Positions 1 to 8,280 of a DNA stretch of 36,024 bases are shown one piece after another. Within the stretch, counting starts at the first letter, position 1. Each line of letters starts with the position of its first letter. Below the pieces are notes generated by a model, which saw only the letters and a list, made by a program, of their open reading frames with translations, had not been told where the DNA came from and ran no database searches. The stretch comes from a virus: IMG/VR virus record IMGVR_UViG_3300023202_000381, positions 1 through 36,024 of that record; one strand, given 5' to 3'. The translations under genes were made by a program, and so were the position numbers.

Positions 1-306
1 ATGAGTAACGCTGAGTTCGAGTCGGCCTGCCGCGAGCACATCGATCGCTTCTTTGCCGCTCATCCCGATGAGGCGGTGCAGAAACGGGCGCATAAGGCGT
101 TGCGCCTTCTTCGAACGATTGAGCCGCCACCAAAGGGGAAGCCCGAGGGGTGGGCCGCCGGAATCATCTACGCTGTGTTCAACGACGGCAAGATTCCCGT
201 AGGTGTACCAGGCCTGCTCAACAGCGAGTTCGAACAAATGATGGACGTCACAATGTCCACGGTTCGCAAGCGGGCGGCGCGGGTCAGGGATTTGTTCACC
301 TTTTGA
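1..306 (+). CDS. DUF6398-like small protein
   Basis: The 101-residue product has a charged helical N-terminus, a hydrophobic segment with the motif WAAGIIYAV at about residues 51-59, and a C-terminal helix-turn-helix-like stretch (about 75-99, with DVTMSTVRKRA). This arrangement resembles the DUF6398 family, whose members often accompany mobile elements and look like DNA-binding proteins. No catalytic residues are visible. It is read rightward, convergent with the long leftward structural block, and may lie just outside the phage. The ATG is the first base of the window, so an upstream start cannot be excluded. Family call is moderate; function unknown. Confidence 0.6.
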   Translation: MSNAEFESACREHIDRFFAAHPDEAVQKRAHKALRLLRTIEPPPKGKPEGWAAGIIYAVFNDGKIPVGVPGLLNSEFEQMMDVTMSTVRKRAARVRDLFTF

Positions 307-317
307 GCCCGCGCATC

Positions 318-350
318 AAAACGCCCGGCCGACCTGAGTCGAACCGGGCG
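318..350 (-). terminator. Rho-independent terminator of the leftward late block
   Basis: A perfect 7-bp stem (CGCCCGG at 322-328 with CCGGGCG at 344-350) contains an inner CGAC/GTCG stem. On the minus strand it is followed by TTTT (318-321). It lies about 75 bases beyond the stop codon of the last structural-block gene, which is where the leftward transcript should end. No T run follows on the + strand, so it is read as minus-strand only. Confidence 0.75.
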
Positions 351-373
351 CTTCCGGGGGCTGATTGATTACT

Positions 374-456
374 TCAGATCGTATCCGGCGGGAAACCCGC
401 GTTGATCATGCTGTTGGGAATGTTCTCAGGCCGCCACGGGTGTTTCAGTGCGCACA
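374..456 (-). CDS. Possible 27-codon leftover ORF
   Basis: A very short reading frame starts with ATG inside the end of the GT25-sulfotransferase gene and ends 52 bases beyond that gene's stop; its C-terminal half reads NIPNSMINAGFPPDTI. It has no convincing ribosome binding site. It could be a real tiny protein translated by coupling, or chance. It is listed because nothing else explains the 75 bases between the last large gene and the terminator. Confidence 0.2.
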
Positions 457-1754
457 TGACCGACGGCGTTGGCGATCTGCGCGTCGGTCGGTTCGATGCC
501 GAGGTGGACAACGATCCGTTCGATCTGCCCGGCCGGGTCGGTGCGCAGATCGTCGAACTCGATGGTCAGGTGATCGGTCTCAGCGAGGAACGCGGCCTTA
601 CAGCCCCACAGCCAGCGCTGGACGGCTTCGGCCTGGTCATCGGTGACGTGCAGCCAGCCAGTCTCCGTGGCGGATCGCTTCTTCAGTGACCGGATCGATT
701 CCGCAAGCGGCCGGTCGATGTGGATCACCCGAAGGGCGTCGCCGCAGACTTCGCGCAGTTCCTCGCCCATGGCGCAGAGGTGCGGGTACTTGCCGCCGGC
801 GATCGTGTTCTTGAAGAACGCCTCGCGCCGCTTCTCGTCGATGAACGATCGCAGCTCATTGACGAGTTGCTCGCGCGGCACGGCCAGCTCGGTCGAAGGG
901 AACGGATACGCCCGTTCGCAGAGGTGTGCCAAGGCGATCGCCTCGAACCCACCGCGGGGCTCGTAGCCGCCGAGCTGGTTGCCCATGTGGACGCCGAGCT
1001 TGTGCAGCACGCCCGCCAGGCAGCTTGAACCGGATCGGTGCAGGCCAATGACGGCGACGAACGGGGGCAGCTCATCGGGCTGCTTCTGCTGCCACGGGCC
1101 GTCCGACCAGAAGCGCAGGCTGAAGTTGTTCCCCGCGATGTCGCTGCGACCGCTGTCCTGCCCGATCAGCCAAGGCGATGGGGCGTAGACCTTGTACTGG
1201 CCGCTCTCGTGCAACATCCCCAACCGGTGATCGACGTGGAAACGCGGCCGGTGGGCGTGGTTGGGATAGTCGCACAGGTGCCGGTACGCATCCTTAATAT
1301 AGTTGCCGCGCAGGGCATGGGCGTGCGTGCGGTTGCCATTGCGGACCTTCACGATGCCGTTGTCGACGATGTCGGGCGGGCGCAGGTGCTGGCCACCGAG
1401 CATGATGCCGGCCCAGTCGTCGGCCCCCGGAAGCTTGGCCAGGAATTCCTCGACGACTTCGGGGAAGCGCTGGGGCAGCACGGCGTCGTCCTCGAGAATC
1501 AGCACCGACTCCGCGCCTTCCTGAATCGCCTGCTGCAGGATGCGGACGTGGGATTGATGGCAGCCCCACGCACCGCCGCCGGCGCGCCACCAACCCGGGG
1601 CCGGCACGTGGTGTCCGTCCACGGCGGTGAATCGCTCGATCTCGCGGAACGGCCAACCGGCGCTGGCGACGTTCTCCTGAAACCGCTGCCAACGGTCGGC
1701 GCGGCGGTCGAGGTTGATGCAGACGACCTTGTCGAAGTAGTCCTTCAGGTTCAT
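426..1754 (-). CDS. GT25 glycosyltransferase-sulfotransferase fusion
   Basis: The 442-residue protein has two enzymatic halves. Residues 1 to about 215 match glycosyltransferase family 25 (LPS-type): INLDRR at 13-18, a conserved CHQSHV at 65-70 and the acidic LEDDA at 87-91 for metal and nucleotide-sugar binding. Residues about 230-430 look like a sulfotransferase: GLHRSGSS at 237-244 is the usual 5'-phosphosulfate loop of PAPS-dependent enzymes, and RVIHIDRPLAESIRSLKKR at about 342-360 fits the 3'-phosphate loop. There is no signal peptide, so it should act in the cytoplasm. The start overlaps the stop of the serine-rich mini-gene by four bases (ATGA), implying coupled translation. The fusion suggests that a sugar is added and then sulfated. 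Each domain call is good; the substrate is inferred from neighbours. Confidence 0.8.
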   Translation of the reverse strand: MNLKDYFDKVVCINLDRRADRWQRFQENVASAGWPFREIERFTAVDGHHVPAPGWWRAGGGAWGCHQSHVRILQQAIQEGAESVLILEDDAVLPQRFPEVVEEFLAKLPGADDWAGIMLGGQHLRPPDIVDNGIVKVRNGNRTHAHALRGNYIKDAYRHLCDYPNHAHRPRFHVDHRLGMLHESGQYKVYAPSPWLIGQDSGRSDIAGNNFSLRFWSDGPWQQKQPDELPPFVAVIGLHRSGSSCLAGVLHKLGVHMGNQLGGYEPRGGFEAIALAHLCERAYPFPSTELAVPREQLVNELRSFIDEKRREAFFKNTIAGGKYPHLCAMGEELREVCGDALRVIHIDRPLAESIRSLKKRSATETGWLHVTDDQAEAVQRWLWGCKAAFLAETDHLTIEFDDLRTDPAGQIERIVVHLGIEPTDAQIANAVGHVRTETPVAA

Positions 1755-1948
1755 GATGACGATCCAGATGAAGACGCGGACGAAGAGCCGGACGAATCGC
1801 TGCTGCCAACGTCGCTCGAACCGCTCGGCGTGCTGTCAGTGCCGGCTGACGAGCCGGATGATGCCGGCCCGCTACCGCTGCTGGACGAGTGGCTGCTCTC
1901 CGACTCGCTGACAGACGATGAGGATTTCGCGCTGCCGTGGTCATACAT
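1751..1948 (-). CDS. Small serine-rich protein
   Basis: From an ATG at 1948 this frame gives 65 residues, almost all Ser, Gly, Asp, Thr, Ala and Pro after a short MYDHGSAK head. The composition matches the serine-rich linker of the preceding virion protein. A GGAG lies 11 bases before the ATG. The start overlaps the stop of the virion protein by eight bases, and its stop overlaps the GT25-sulfotransferase start by four, so it is embedded in a translationally coupled run. It could be a free serine-rich acceptor peptide, or the remains of a longer serine-rich tail split from the virion protein. Function unknown. Confidence 0.45.
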   Translation of the reverse strand: MYDHGSAKSSSSVSESESSHSSSSGSGPASSGSSAGTDSTPSGSSDVGSSDSSGSSSASSSGSSS

Positions 1949-3548
1949 GGGGATAGGCACTCCGGATGAACCGCTCGTTGGCCTCGAATTGGCGGCGCGT
2001 GCGGTCGGGGAATCGCAGGCCGGCAAAGCCCTTGCGGATGCCGGTCAGGCTGATCACAAGGCGCACCCCCGGAACCCCCGGTAGTGGTCCATCGTTACTT
2101 CCGAGACTGAACCGGATCACCACCTCATCGCCCTCGACACGCGCCCCGACGAGGACCGGCGCATCCGGCTGACATCCGCACACCTCGACGCTGCCCGGCT
2201 CGCACACGTCGAGGAATCGCGGGTCGATCTTCACGCGCGTGTCGCCGGTCACCTCGGCGATCATCACGTCGTTGAATCGCACCTCCGGCGACTCTTTGAC
2301 GAACAGCGCGGTGTAGCCCGTCTGCGACCAGCTCGCTGGAACGATCGCGGTCGACTTGTCCGAGCCGGACCCGCTGAACGAAGACGGCTCGGAACTGCTC
2401 GAATCGTCGGACCCTCTGGCGCTGCTGCTTGAACTACCGCTTGAGCTGCCGAAACTGCTGGAGCCCGACGGGCTGCCTGAACCGCTTGGCGAGCCGTCCG
2501 ACGACTCGAAGCTCGATCCCGACGATGAGCCGCTGGACGAACTGCCGCAGCGCACCGTGTACGTCGGGCCGTCTTCGAGTTTCACGCCGGGCGGATAGCA
2601 CACCTTCGACGTGTGGTACTTGAGCGTGAAGTCGCAGCAATCGTCCGAAGTGTCATGACCCGGTGTGCCGCCGCTCGACCCACTACCTTCATCGCACGTG
2701 ATGCCGGTGACGACGTACTGCTGGGCGCGGGGCGTCGGTTCCTCGAACGCCTCCTCCAGCTGCACAGCGATCTTCGGTTTGCCGTCGACCTCCTTGACGG
2801 TCCAGTAAGCCGTGCCGCGCGTGGCGGCGATCATCTGAGTCTTCTTCGGGCGGATGTCGGACTCAATCGGCCCCTGCGGCTCGTTTTCCTCGTTGAGCTT
2901 TTCGCCGGTGTGGATATCAAAGATGTCGTAGGTGAACGTGCAGTCTTCCTCGCAATTTTCGCCTGCCTCTCCGTACTTCTGCTCGAGTTTTACGTCGAAC
3001 GTGATCGCCAATGGCTCGGCAATGCCGACCTTGAGCAATGCCCACTTGAGCCCCTTGCCGCCTTCTTTCCAGAGGATCTCCGCGCCGCCGTGGTGACCGG
3101 TCAGCAGAATCGTCTCCTCGTGCTCGATGTCGGCGCGCAGGTGCGTCTCTTCCTCGACGTTGATCCGGCAGGGAATGACGCCGCTGACACAGGCCGGGGC
3201 GATCTTGCCGTCCTTGACCGGCTCGAGGTACACCGCGAAGCGCCCGCGATGGACGGGCACGACTGGCTTGACGCCGATGGCGGTGGCGCGGTTCTTGAAC
3301 TCATCCTCGTTGTCGTTGGGACCGATGATCGGCGAGCTGATGCCCACGGCGCTGAACCGGTCCAAGTCGCCGCCCGTATCATTGCGCACGGGGATGATGT
3401 CGAGTTGGGGGGACACCGCCTGACTGTTACGAGCCAGACCGCGCTGACGGCGACGAAAATCGAACGCCGCGTCAACAAACGCGTTGAACGTCTGCGCCGG
3501 GATGCGCAGCGGATCGCCGGATTGGACTTTTTTCAGGCTATCACCCAT
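1941..3548 (-). CDS. Virion (tail) protein with serine-rich linker
   Basis: The 535-residue protein has a folded N-terminal part (about 1-335), a low-complexity Ser/Gly linker (about 336-399) and a second folded part (about 400-535) with a Cys-rich patch (CEPGSVEVCGC). The start at 3548 is chosen because GAGGAA precedes it by nine bases; an upstream in-frame start lacks a site. It follows the tape measure and another tail gene, so it is probably a tail-tip or tail-surface protein. The linker resembles a flexible stalk exposed on the particle. Its neighbours on both sides are glycosyltransferases, so the serines are plausible O-glycosylation targets. Exact family not recognised. Confidence 0.65.
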   Translation of the reverse strand: MGDSLKKVQSGDPLRIPAQTFNAFVDAAFDFRRRQRGLARNSQAVSPQLDIIPVRNDTGGDLDRFSAVGISSPIIGPNDNEDEFKNRATAIGVKPVVPVHRGRFAVYLEPVKDGKIAPACVSGVIPCRINVEEETHLRADIEHEETILLTGHHGGAEILWKEGGKGLKWALLKVGIAEPLAITFDVKLEQKYGEAGENCEEDCTFTYDIFDIHTGEKLNEENEPQGPIESDIRPKKTQMIAATRGTAYWTVKEVDGKPKIAVQLEEAFEEPTPRAQQYVVTGITCDEGSGSSGGTPGHDTSDDCCDFTLKYHTSKVCYPPGVKLEDGPTYTVRCGSSSSGSSSGSSFESSDGSPSGSGSPSGSSSFGSSSGSSSSSARGSDDSSSSEPSSFSGSGSDKSTAIVPASWSQTGYTALFVKESPEVRFNDVMIAEVTGDTRVKIDPRFLDVCEPGSVEVCGCQPDAPVLVGARVEGDEVVIRFSLGSNDGPLPGVPGVRLVISLTGIRKGFAGLRFPDRTRRQFEANERFIRSAYPHV

Positions 3549-3591
3549 CGACAACGATTCCTCGCGCGGCAACGGCCGCAACATCCATCCC

Positions 3592-4437
3592 TTACATCAC
3601 GGAGTCGGGATAGGGCCGGGCGAAGCACGATGAAAGATCGCCGTGCTTCTGGTAGTGATCCAGCACCCGCTGCGATTGCCGCCACCAGTCGTATCCGAGC
3701 CTGCGATATGTCCGAACCCTTTGCTGGAGTTTCGCCAGCGCGCCCTCGTGCCACTTAAAATGCTCGACCCGGATCGGCATCGCCGCCCGTGCCGCCAGGT
3801 CATAGATGTTGAACAATCGATGGTTCAGCTCCCGGCCGGCGTGGTACGCAGCCTTTTTGACGTATTCGTCGTCGACCCGATGGAATCCGTCGTTGGGCCG
3901 CAGGTAACCTCGATATGCGGCAAGTTTGACCGTGCCGCTTCTGACGCGGGCCAGACCGATCATGACATCGGCGCGCCGTGGGAACTGATCATGGATCGAT
4001 CCGTACGGCCCGCCCGGCGGCTGCACCGGCTCCAACTTGCCCGAGGTGGCCAATCGATCGATGTAAGGAGCCTGGATCGCGTTGAATGGCACGTCATCCG
4101 CGAGCACCTTGCGCAATTCATCGGGATACACGTGAAAATCATCGGCGTCGGCTTGCATCACCCAGTCTTCATCACGCGCGTACTCGTCGAGCAGCGCGTG
4201 CCATATCGGCTTGACCTTGCGCGAAGTGAATTCGTCGACCCATCGAATGATGCGAGATACACCTGCCTGCTCCAGCATCCGCTCAGCTTCGCGCATCTGA
4301 TCGCTGGGCGTTTCATCATTGAGGATCACGATAACGTCCGCAGGCCGGACGCCCAGTGACGTGTAGTGCTCGATCCAATGCGGCAGCAGCGGCAAGTCGT
4401 ACCGCACGCCGATATTCGTCAGCAGTTTGATCGTCAC
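3592..4437 (-). CDS. GT2/GT92-like glycosyltransferase
   Basis: The protein is about 281 residues and has an early VIVILNDETPSD strand, then DWVMQADADDFHVYP with the acidic DADD near residues 97-100, which fits a DxD metal site. A later VEHFKWHEG and a Tyr/Arg-rich helix are typical of GT-A enzymes that act on an acceptor backbone. No membrane segment or signal is seen. GGAGG lies upstream: a TTG at 4443 would be only three bases from it, while a GTG at 4437 has nine bases of spacing and is preferred. It sits directly before the serine-rich virion gene, and the operon ends with a second glycosyltransferase. Donor and acceptor are unknown. Confidence 0.7.
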   Translation of the reverse strand: MTIKLLTNIGVRYDLPLLPHWIEHYTSLGVRPADVIVILNDETPSDQMREAERMLEQAGVSRIIRWVDEFTSRKVKPIWHALLDEYARDEDWVMQADADDFHVYPDELRKVLADDVPFNAIQAPYIDRLATSGKLEPVQPPGGPYGSIHDQFPRRADVMIGLARVRSGTVKLAAYRGYLRPNDGFHRVDDEYVKKAAYHAGRELNHRLFNIYDLAARAAMPIRVEHFKWHEGALAKLQQRVRTYRRLGYDWWRQSQRVLDHYQKHGDLSSCFARPYPDSVM

Positions 4438-4457
4438 GAACAATCACCTCCGCTTGG

Positions 4458-5252
4458 TCAGGTCCCGATCCCCAGTGCCCCGAAGTTGCCTTCGTCGTAG
4501 ACCTTCTCCACGTAGGCCGCGATAGGCTTTTTGATCAGCATCTTGGCGTTGTCGTCCTCGGCGTCCTGGTATCGCACCCACAGGTACTCCCAGCCTTTCT
4601 TCGAGATTCCGCCGATGTCGCCGACGGTCAGGCCCGTCTTGTTCGGGCTGCCGGCGAAACGGAACGTGATCTCCCAGTCGTCTTCGCCGCGTTTCGAGCC
4701 CGATGCGCCGAGGAACAGGCATTCACCGGCAGCCAGTCCCCTGAACGAGGAACTGTTGACCTTGCCAGTGAGATTGAACAGCGCTCCCTTGTAGGCGTTG
4801 GTCACTTGGCTGGCCGGCACGTAGTGCGTCTCGGCGAAGCTGTAGACGGGCACCGTGATGTCAACGCCTTCGACGTTGTCCTGCGTGACGCCGATCGCGC
4901 CCCGGAAGTCTGGGGCGTTCTCTCCCGGGGCGGCGAATGCACCCACGGTCTGAAGCGACTGTGTGATGTGCTGCGTCCCGCCGGACGTATCGAACGAGAA
5001 CGACGATTCACCCGTCTCCGGCTCCTGCTTTTCCAGCGGCACGTAACGCACGGTGCCGAGATAAGCGTCGAGTCCCTCCAGTTCCTCGACTTCGGCGTCG
5101 TCGCGCACAAGGCCGTCGTGTACGAGCGGGGAATTATTGATCAGTTCCAGGCGCGCAGCGCTGTCGTCGGACGTGCCGCGGATCAGATATCCCAGCTCGG
5201 CGCTCTGGTCGTTGAGTCTTCGGCCGTATCGTTCCTGGACGGTGATTGCCAT
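4458..5252 (-). CDS. Putative tail structural protein
   Basis: The 264-residue protein lies immediately after the tape measure gene, where siphovirus distal tail or tail-tip proteins are encoded. It is predicted mostly beta-strand, with no signal peptide or membrane helix. Recurrent features are an acidic EVEELEGLDAYLG stretch and a FSFDTSGGTQHITQS loop. I recognise it as a phage-type structural protein from context but cannot name the family. Upstream spacing to the tape measure stop is 15 bases, consistent with one transcript. Confidence 0.55.
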   Translation of the reverse strand: MAITVQERYGRRLNDQSAELGYLIRGTSDDSAARLELINNSPLVHDGLVRDDAEVEELEGLDAYLGTVRYVPLEKQEPETGESSFSFDTSGGTQHITQSLQTVGAFAAPGENAPDFRGAIGVTQDNVEGVDITVPVYSFAETHYVPASQVTNAYKGALFNLTGKVNSSSFRGLAAGECLFLGASGSKRGEDDWEITFRFAGSPNKTGLTVGDIGGISKKGWEYLWVRYQDAEDDNAKMLIKKPIAAYVEKVYDEGNFGALGIGT

Positions 5253-5267
5253 ATGAATCCGTGCCCT

Positions 5268-7286
5268 CTACGCGAACGCGATTGCGTGATCGTTAATCGC
5301 CCGTTCAATGCGCTTGGTGTTGCGCGCCGTGTCCTCGACACCTTTGGCAATGCGCTCTTCGGTCTTACCCGATTGCAATGCCTGAATCGCAGCTGCATTG
5401 AACGTGCCGCGCACGCCGATCTTCTCGGCCTCCTGCTCGACCACGTCGTCGAGTCCGTCCAGCGCGCGGCGTGCCTTTTCGATGATGTCATCCGGAGAGC
5501 CGGGACCTTCCAATCGCTCCGGGTCGTCAACTGACTCGGCAGCTTCGCGCTTTCGCCGCGCTTCGTCGACCGCTTGCTGGAACTCCCTTCTCGCCTGATT
5601 CAGCGCGTCCTGGGTTGTTTTGCGTTTGGATTCGGCCTCGGCGTCGAGGGCCTTGAGCCGCGCATCGGCTTCCTTGCCGATTTGCGCCAATGTGGCGTCG
5701 TGTAGTTGCTTGGATTGCTTTCGCTGCTGTGAGCGCTGTTGTTCGCGGGCGGCCAGCGCCGCGTCGCGTTGACGGTCGATGCGCCGGTTGTCCGCGTCGT
5801 TCTGCTGGTCGGCCAGCCGCTTGGCCTGATCCACGTCGAATGTGTCGTCGAAGAGTCCCTGCAGTTCGAGCAGTCGCTTGGCGGTCCAGTTCACCGCGCT
5901 GCCCCACGCTTTCTGGAACCCTGCGGTGAACTTCGTCCAGATTTTACTGAGGAATGCCGTCGTCTCGATCCACGCCACTTCGAGCGCATGCGTGGCGATC
6001 TGCAACGCTGCGACCGCGCCGAAGAACGCCTCGCTGGCGATCTTGAGGAACCCGGTCTTGAACGCCAGCCATAGGCGGTTGAGTTGGTCGATGCCCGTCT
6101 GCCACGCGAGCTTGAGCGTCAGCCACAGAATCTTCGCCGCCAGGCCGATGTCGCCGGCGGCGAGCGCATCTCCGATGCCGCGCCACGCCGCAAGCGCGGT
6201 GTCCTTCAGCGCGTTGAAACGCTTGCCAAGCCAATCGAGCGCCTTGCCGCCCGCGCCGGTCGCTTGAATGATGAATGCGCCCAGCGCCGCGAATGCGGCG
6301 ATGACCAGGCCAATCGGAGAGACGAGAAACGTGATCGCCGCCGCCAGCAGTTTGAGGACGGCGACAATAGTCGTGACGACGGTGATCAATAGGCCAATCG
6401 CCGAACCAAGACTGGAGATGATCGTGCCCAGCACGACCAGAGCCGCGCCGGCGGCCAGCACGATCGCGGCGACTTTGAGCACCGTGACGATGACCTGGCG
6501 GTTCTGCTTGATCCACTCACCGGCCTTGGTCGCGACCGTTGTGAACCTTTCTGCGACCGTCTGCAGTATCGGAGCCAGAGCCGCGCCAATGTTGAATACA
6601 CCCTGCTTGATCACTTTCCACAGCGAATCGAGCGCGTCGGTGAACTGCTCGGCGGATTCGGCGTCCTCCTTGCTCATGGTCAGGCCCAGCCGCCGGGCTT
6701 CGGCCTGAAGCGCCTCGATACCCTTGGCCCCGGCGGCGAACATCGGCAGCAGATTCGTGCCGGTGCGGCCGAACAGGCTCATCGCGATCGCCGCGCGCTT
6801 GGTCGGGTCCTCGACCTTGCCGATGCGGTCGGCCAGCAGCTTGAACTGCTGCTCCGGCGACAGGCCGTCGAGGTCTTCGAACTTCAAACCCAGTTCATCC
6901 AGCGCGTCGGTCTGCGTCGACAGCCCACGTCCGGCGTCGAAGATCGATCGCTGCATCTTGCGGAACGCCATCTCCAGCGACTCGAACTCGGTGCCGGTCT
7001 GTGACGCGACGAACCGCAACTCGCTGAGCGTCTCGACGCTCAGGCCGGTGCGCTTAGCCATCTTGGCGACTTGGTCGCCGTATCCGCTGAACAGCTTCGC
7101 CGACGCCGCAAGCGGCGCGAGGATCGCCGCGCCGAGGCCCACGACCTTCAGGCCAAGGTTGCGGATACCCTGGCCGAAGGCCTTGAGCTTCTTCTCGGCG
7201 GCGCGGAGTCCTCGCACCAGCTTGCTGTCGTCAGCAAACAGCTCGACGAACGCGCGGCCTGCTCGAATGCCTTGGGTCGACGCCAT
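5268..7286 (-). CDS. Tail tape measure protein
   Basis: The 672-residue product has the usual tape-measure layout: an N-terminal helical region (FVELFADDSKLVRGLRAAEKK at 13-33), a conserved block around 90-200 ending in SLFGRTGTNLLPMF, a long hydrophobic Ala/Val/Ile-rich segment (about 265-345) and a C-terminal Gln/Arg/Lys-rich coiled coil (about 490-600). Tape measure proteins set tail length and help DNA cross the cell envelope. GGGAGAGGT lies five bases before the ATG. At 672 residues it implies a rather short siphovirus tail, near 100 nm by the usual proportion. The gene is separated from the tail chaperone by about 1.8 kb of unexpected genes. Confidence 0.9.
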   Translation of the reverse strand: MASTQGIRAGRAFVELFADDSKLVRGLRAAEKKLKAFGQGIRNLGLKVVGLGAAILAPLAASAKLFSGYGDQVAKMAKRTGLSVETLSELRFVASQTGTEFESLEMAFRKMQRSIFDAGRGLSTQTDALDELGLKFEDLDGLSPEQQFKLLADRIGKVEDPTKRAAIAMSLFGRTGTNLLPMFAAGAKGIEALQAEARRLGLTMSKEDAESAEQFTDALDSLWKVIKQGVFNIGAALAPILQTVAERFTTVATKAGEWIKQNRQVIVTVLKVAAIVLAAGAALVVLGTIISSLGSAIGLLITVVTTIVAVLKLLAAAITFLVSPIGLVIAAFAALGAFIIQATGAGGKALDWLGKRFNALKDTALAAWRGIGDALAAGDIGLAAKILWLTLKLAWQTGIDQLNRLWLAFKTGFLKIASEAFFGAVAALQIATHALEVAWIETTAFLSKIWTKFTAGFQKAWGSAVNWTAKRLLELQGLFDDTFDVDQAKRLADQQNDADNRRIDRQRDAALAAREQQRSQQRKQSKQLHDATLAQIGKEADARLKALDAEAESKRKTTQDALNQARREFQQAVDEARRKREAAESVDDPERLEGPGSPDDIIEKARRALDGLDDVVEQEAEKIGVRGTFNAAAIQALQSGKTEERIAKGVEDTARNTKRIERAINDHAIAFA

Positions 7287-7345
7287 TAGATACCTCTCCC
7301 AGTGTCTCGCCGATTCGTATTCATCCGGGTAGCATCTACATTGAC

Positions 7346-8056
7346 ATGAGCACGCAGGCAGTCATCGTGAAGCGTCGAAACGGACGGAAGACCACAGATG
7401 AAACTGTGGAGATTCCGGATGACGCGACCCTCGTCGCAGCCGCAATCGAATTGCGCGAACTGGGGGGCGCGCAATTGCCAGCGGCAGGCCGATACGGCAA
7501 TTGCATTGGGCTTTACATCCCGCCCCGGGATTACTTCGTCGGCAACGTTGATCCTTTTACCGGTGAACGCGGTCCAACTCGTAAGGGCGGAACCATTCCT
7601 CCAGTCTGTGCCTTCTGGCTTGGTACGGACGCTCGTATCGCGGAAGCTCGATACGAGCGTAACCCCATCGACATCTACTATTACTGCAAGAGAACCGACG
7701 GCATTCAGCGTGAGCTGTTCCACGATGAGCCGCAGGACATCACTGAAGGCGCGGTTCGGATCGTCGAGCAGACCGAGTATGAGCGAAATCCACATCTGCG
7801 TGAGCTTGCATTGCGGCATCACGGTCGCACCTGCGTTGTGTGCGGATTTGATTTCGCCAAGGTTTACGGTGACTGCGCAGATGGCTTCATCCACGTCCAT
7901 CACTTGACGCCTTTGTCGAGTGTCGGCGCTGCTCACACAGTCAACGTAGAGACAGACCTGATTCCCGTTTGCCCAAATTGCCATGCGGTCATACATCTCA
8001 ACGACCCACCCTATTCCCCCGCCGAAATGCGGGAGATGATTTCAAAGCACCGCTGA
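7346..8056 (+). CDS. HNH endonuclease, inserted on the opposite strand
   Basis: The 236-residue protein has an N-terminal domain of unknown type and a C-terminal McrA-like HNH fold. CxxC at 163/166 and CPNCHAVIH at 209-217 form the zinc knuckle, and HVHHLTPL at 183-190 supplies the catalytic histidines. Such enzymes cut DNA as restriction, homing or cargo nucleases. It is read opposite to every neighbour and uses visibly more A/T-rich codons. No strong ribosome binding site precedes its ATG. It splits the tail operon between the small 68-residue gene and the tape measure, so it looks like an acquired gene. The restriction-versus-homing role is unresolved. Confidence 0.85.
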   Translation: MSTQAVIVKRRNGRKTTDETVEIPDDATLVAAAIELRELGGAQLPAAGRYGNCIGLYIPPRDYFVGNVDPFTGERGPTRKGGTIPPVCAFWLGTDARIAEARYERNPIDIYYYCKRTDGIQRELFHDEPQDITEGAVRIVEQTEYERNPHLRELALRHHGRTCVVCGFDFAKVYGDCADGFIHVHHLTPLSSVGAAHTVNVETDLIPVCPNCHAVIHLNDPPYSPAEMREMISKHR

Positions 8057-8073
8057 TCGACGCTTCACGTTCC

Positions 8074-8280
8074 TCAGTTGATGGTCTGACCAAGGCGCTG
8101 ACGCGCGGCGGCGACGACGGCGTCCACCTGGTCGTCGGTGATGTCGGCTGCGGCGAGGATCGCCGCCTTCTGCTCGTCGGTGAGCCGGCCTTCCTGCTCG
8201 GCGAGGCGGTATTGGGTGATGCCCAGTTCGAGAAGCGACCGGGCGGCTTGGACGAGGGCGAGGATTTCAACGGGTGTCAT
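8074..8280 (-). CDS. Small helical protein
   Basis: From the ATG at 8280, with GGAGG ten bases upstream, this encodes 68 residues forming two or three helices: an Ile/Leu-rich first helix (VEILALVQAARSLLELGI) and a later stretch TDDQVDAVVAAARQRL. A longer frame exists but lacks a ribosome binding site. It overlaps the end of the lipoprotein gene by 14 bases, implying coupled translation. There are no membrane segments and no catalytic motif. Function unknown; it could be a small virion or lysis-associated protein. Confidence 0.55.
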   Translation of the reverse strand: MTPVEILALVQAARSLLELGITQYRLAEQEGRLTDEQKAAILAAADITDDQVDAVVAAARQRLGQTIN

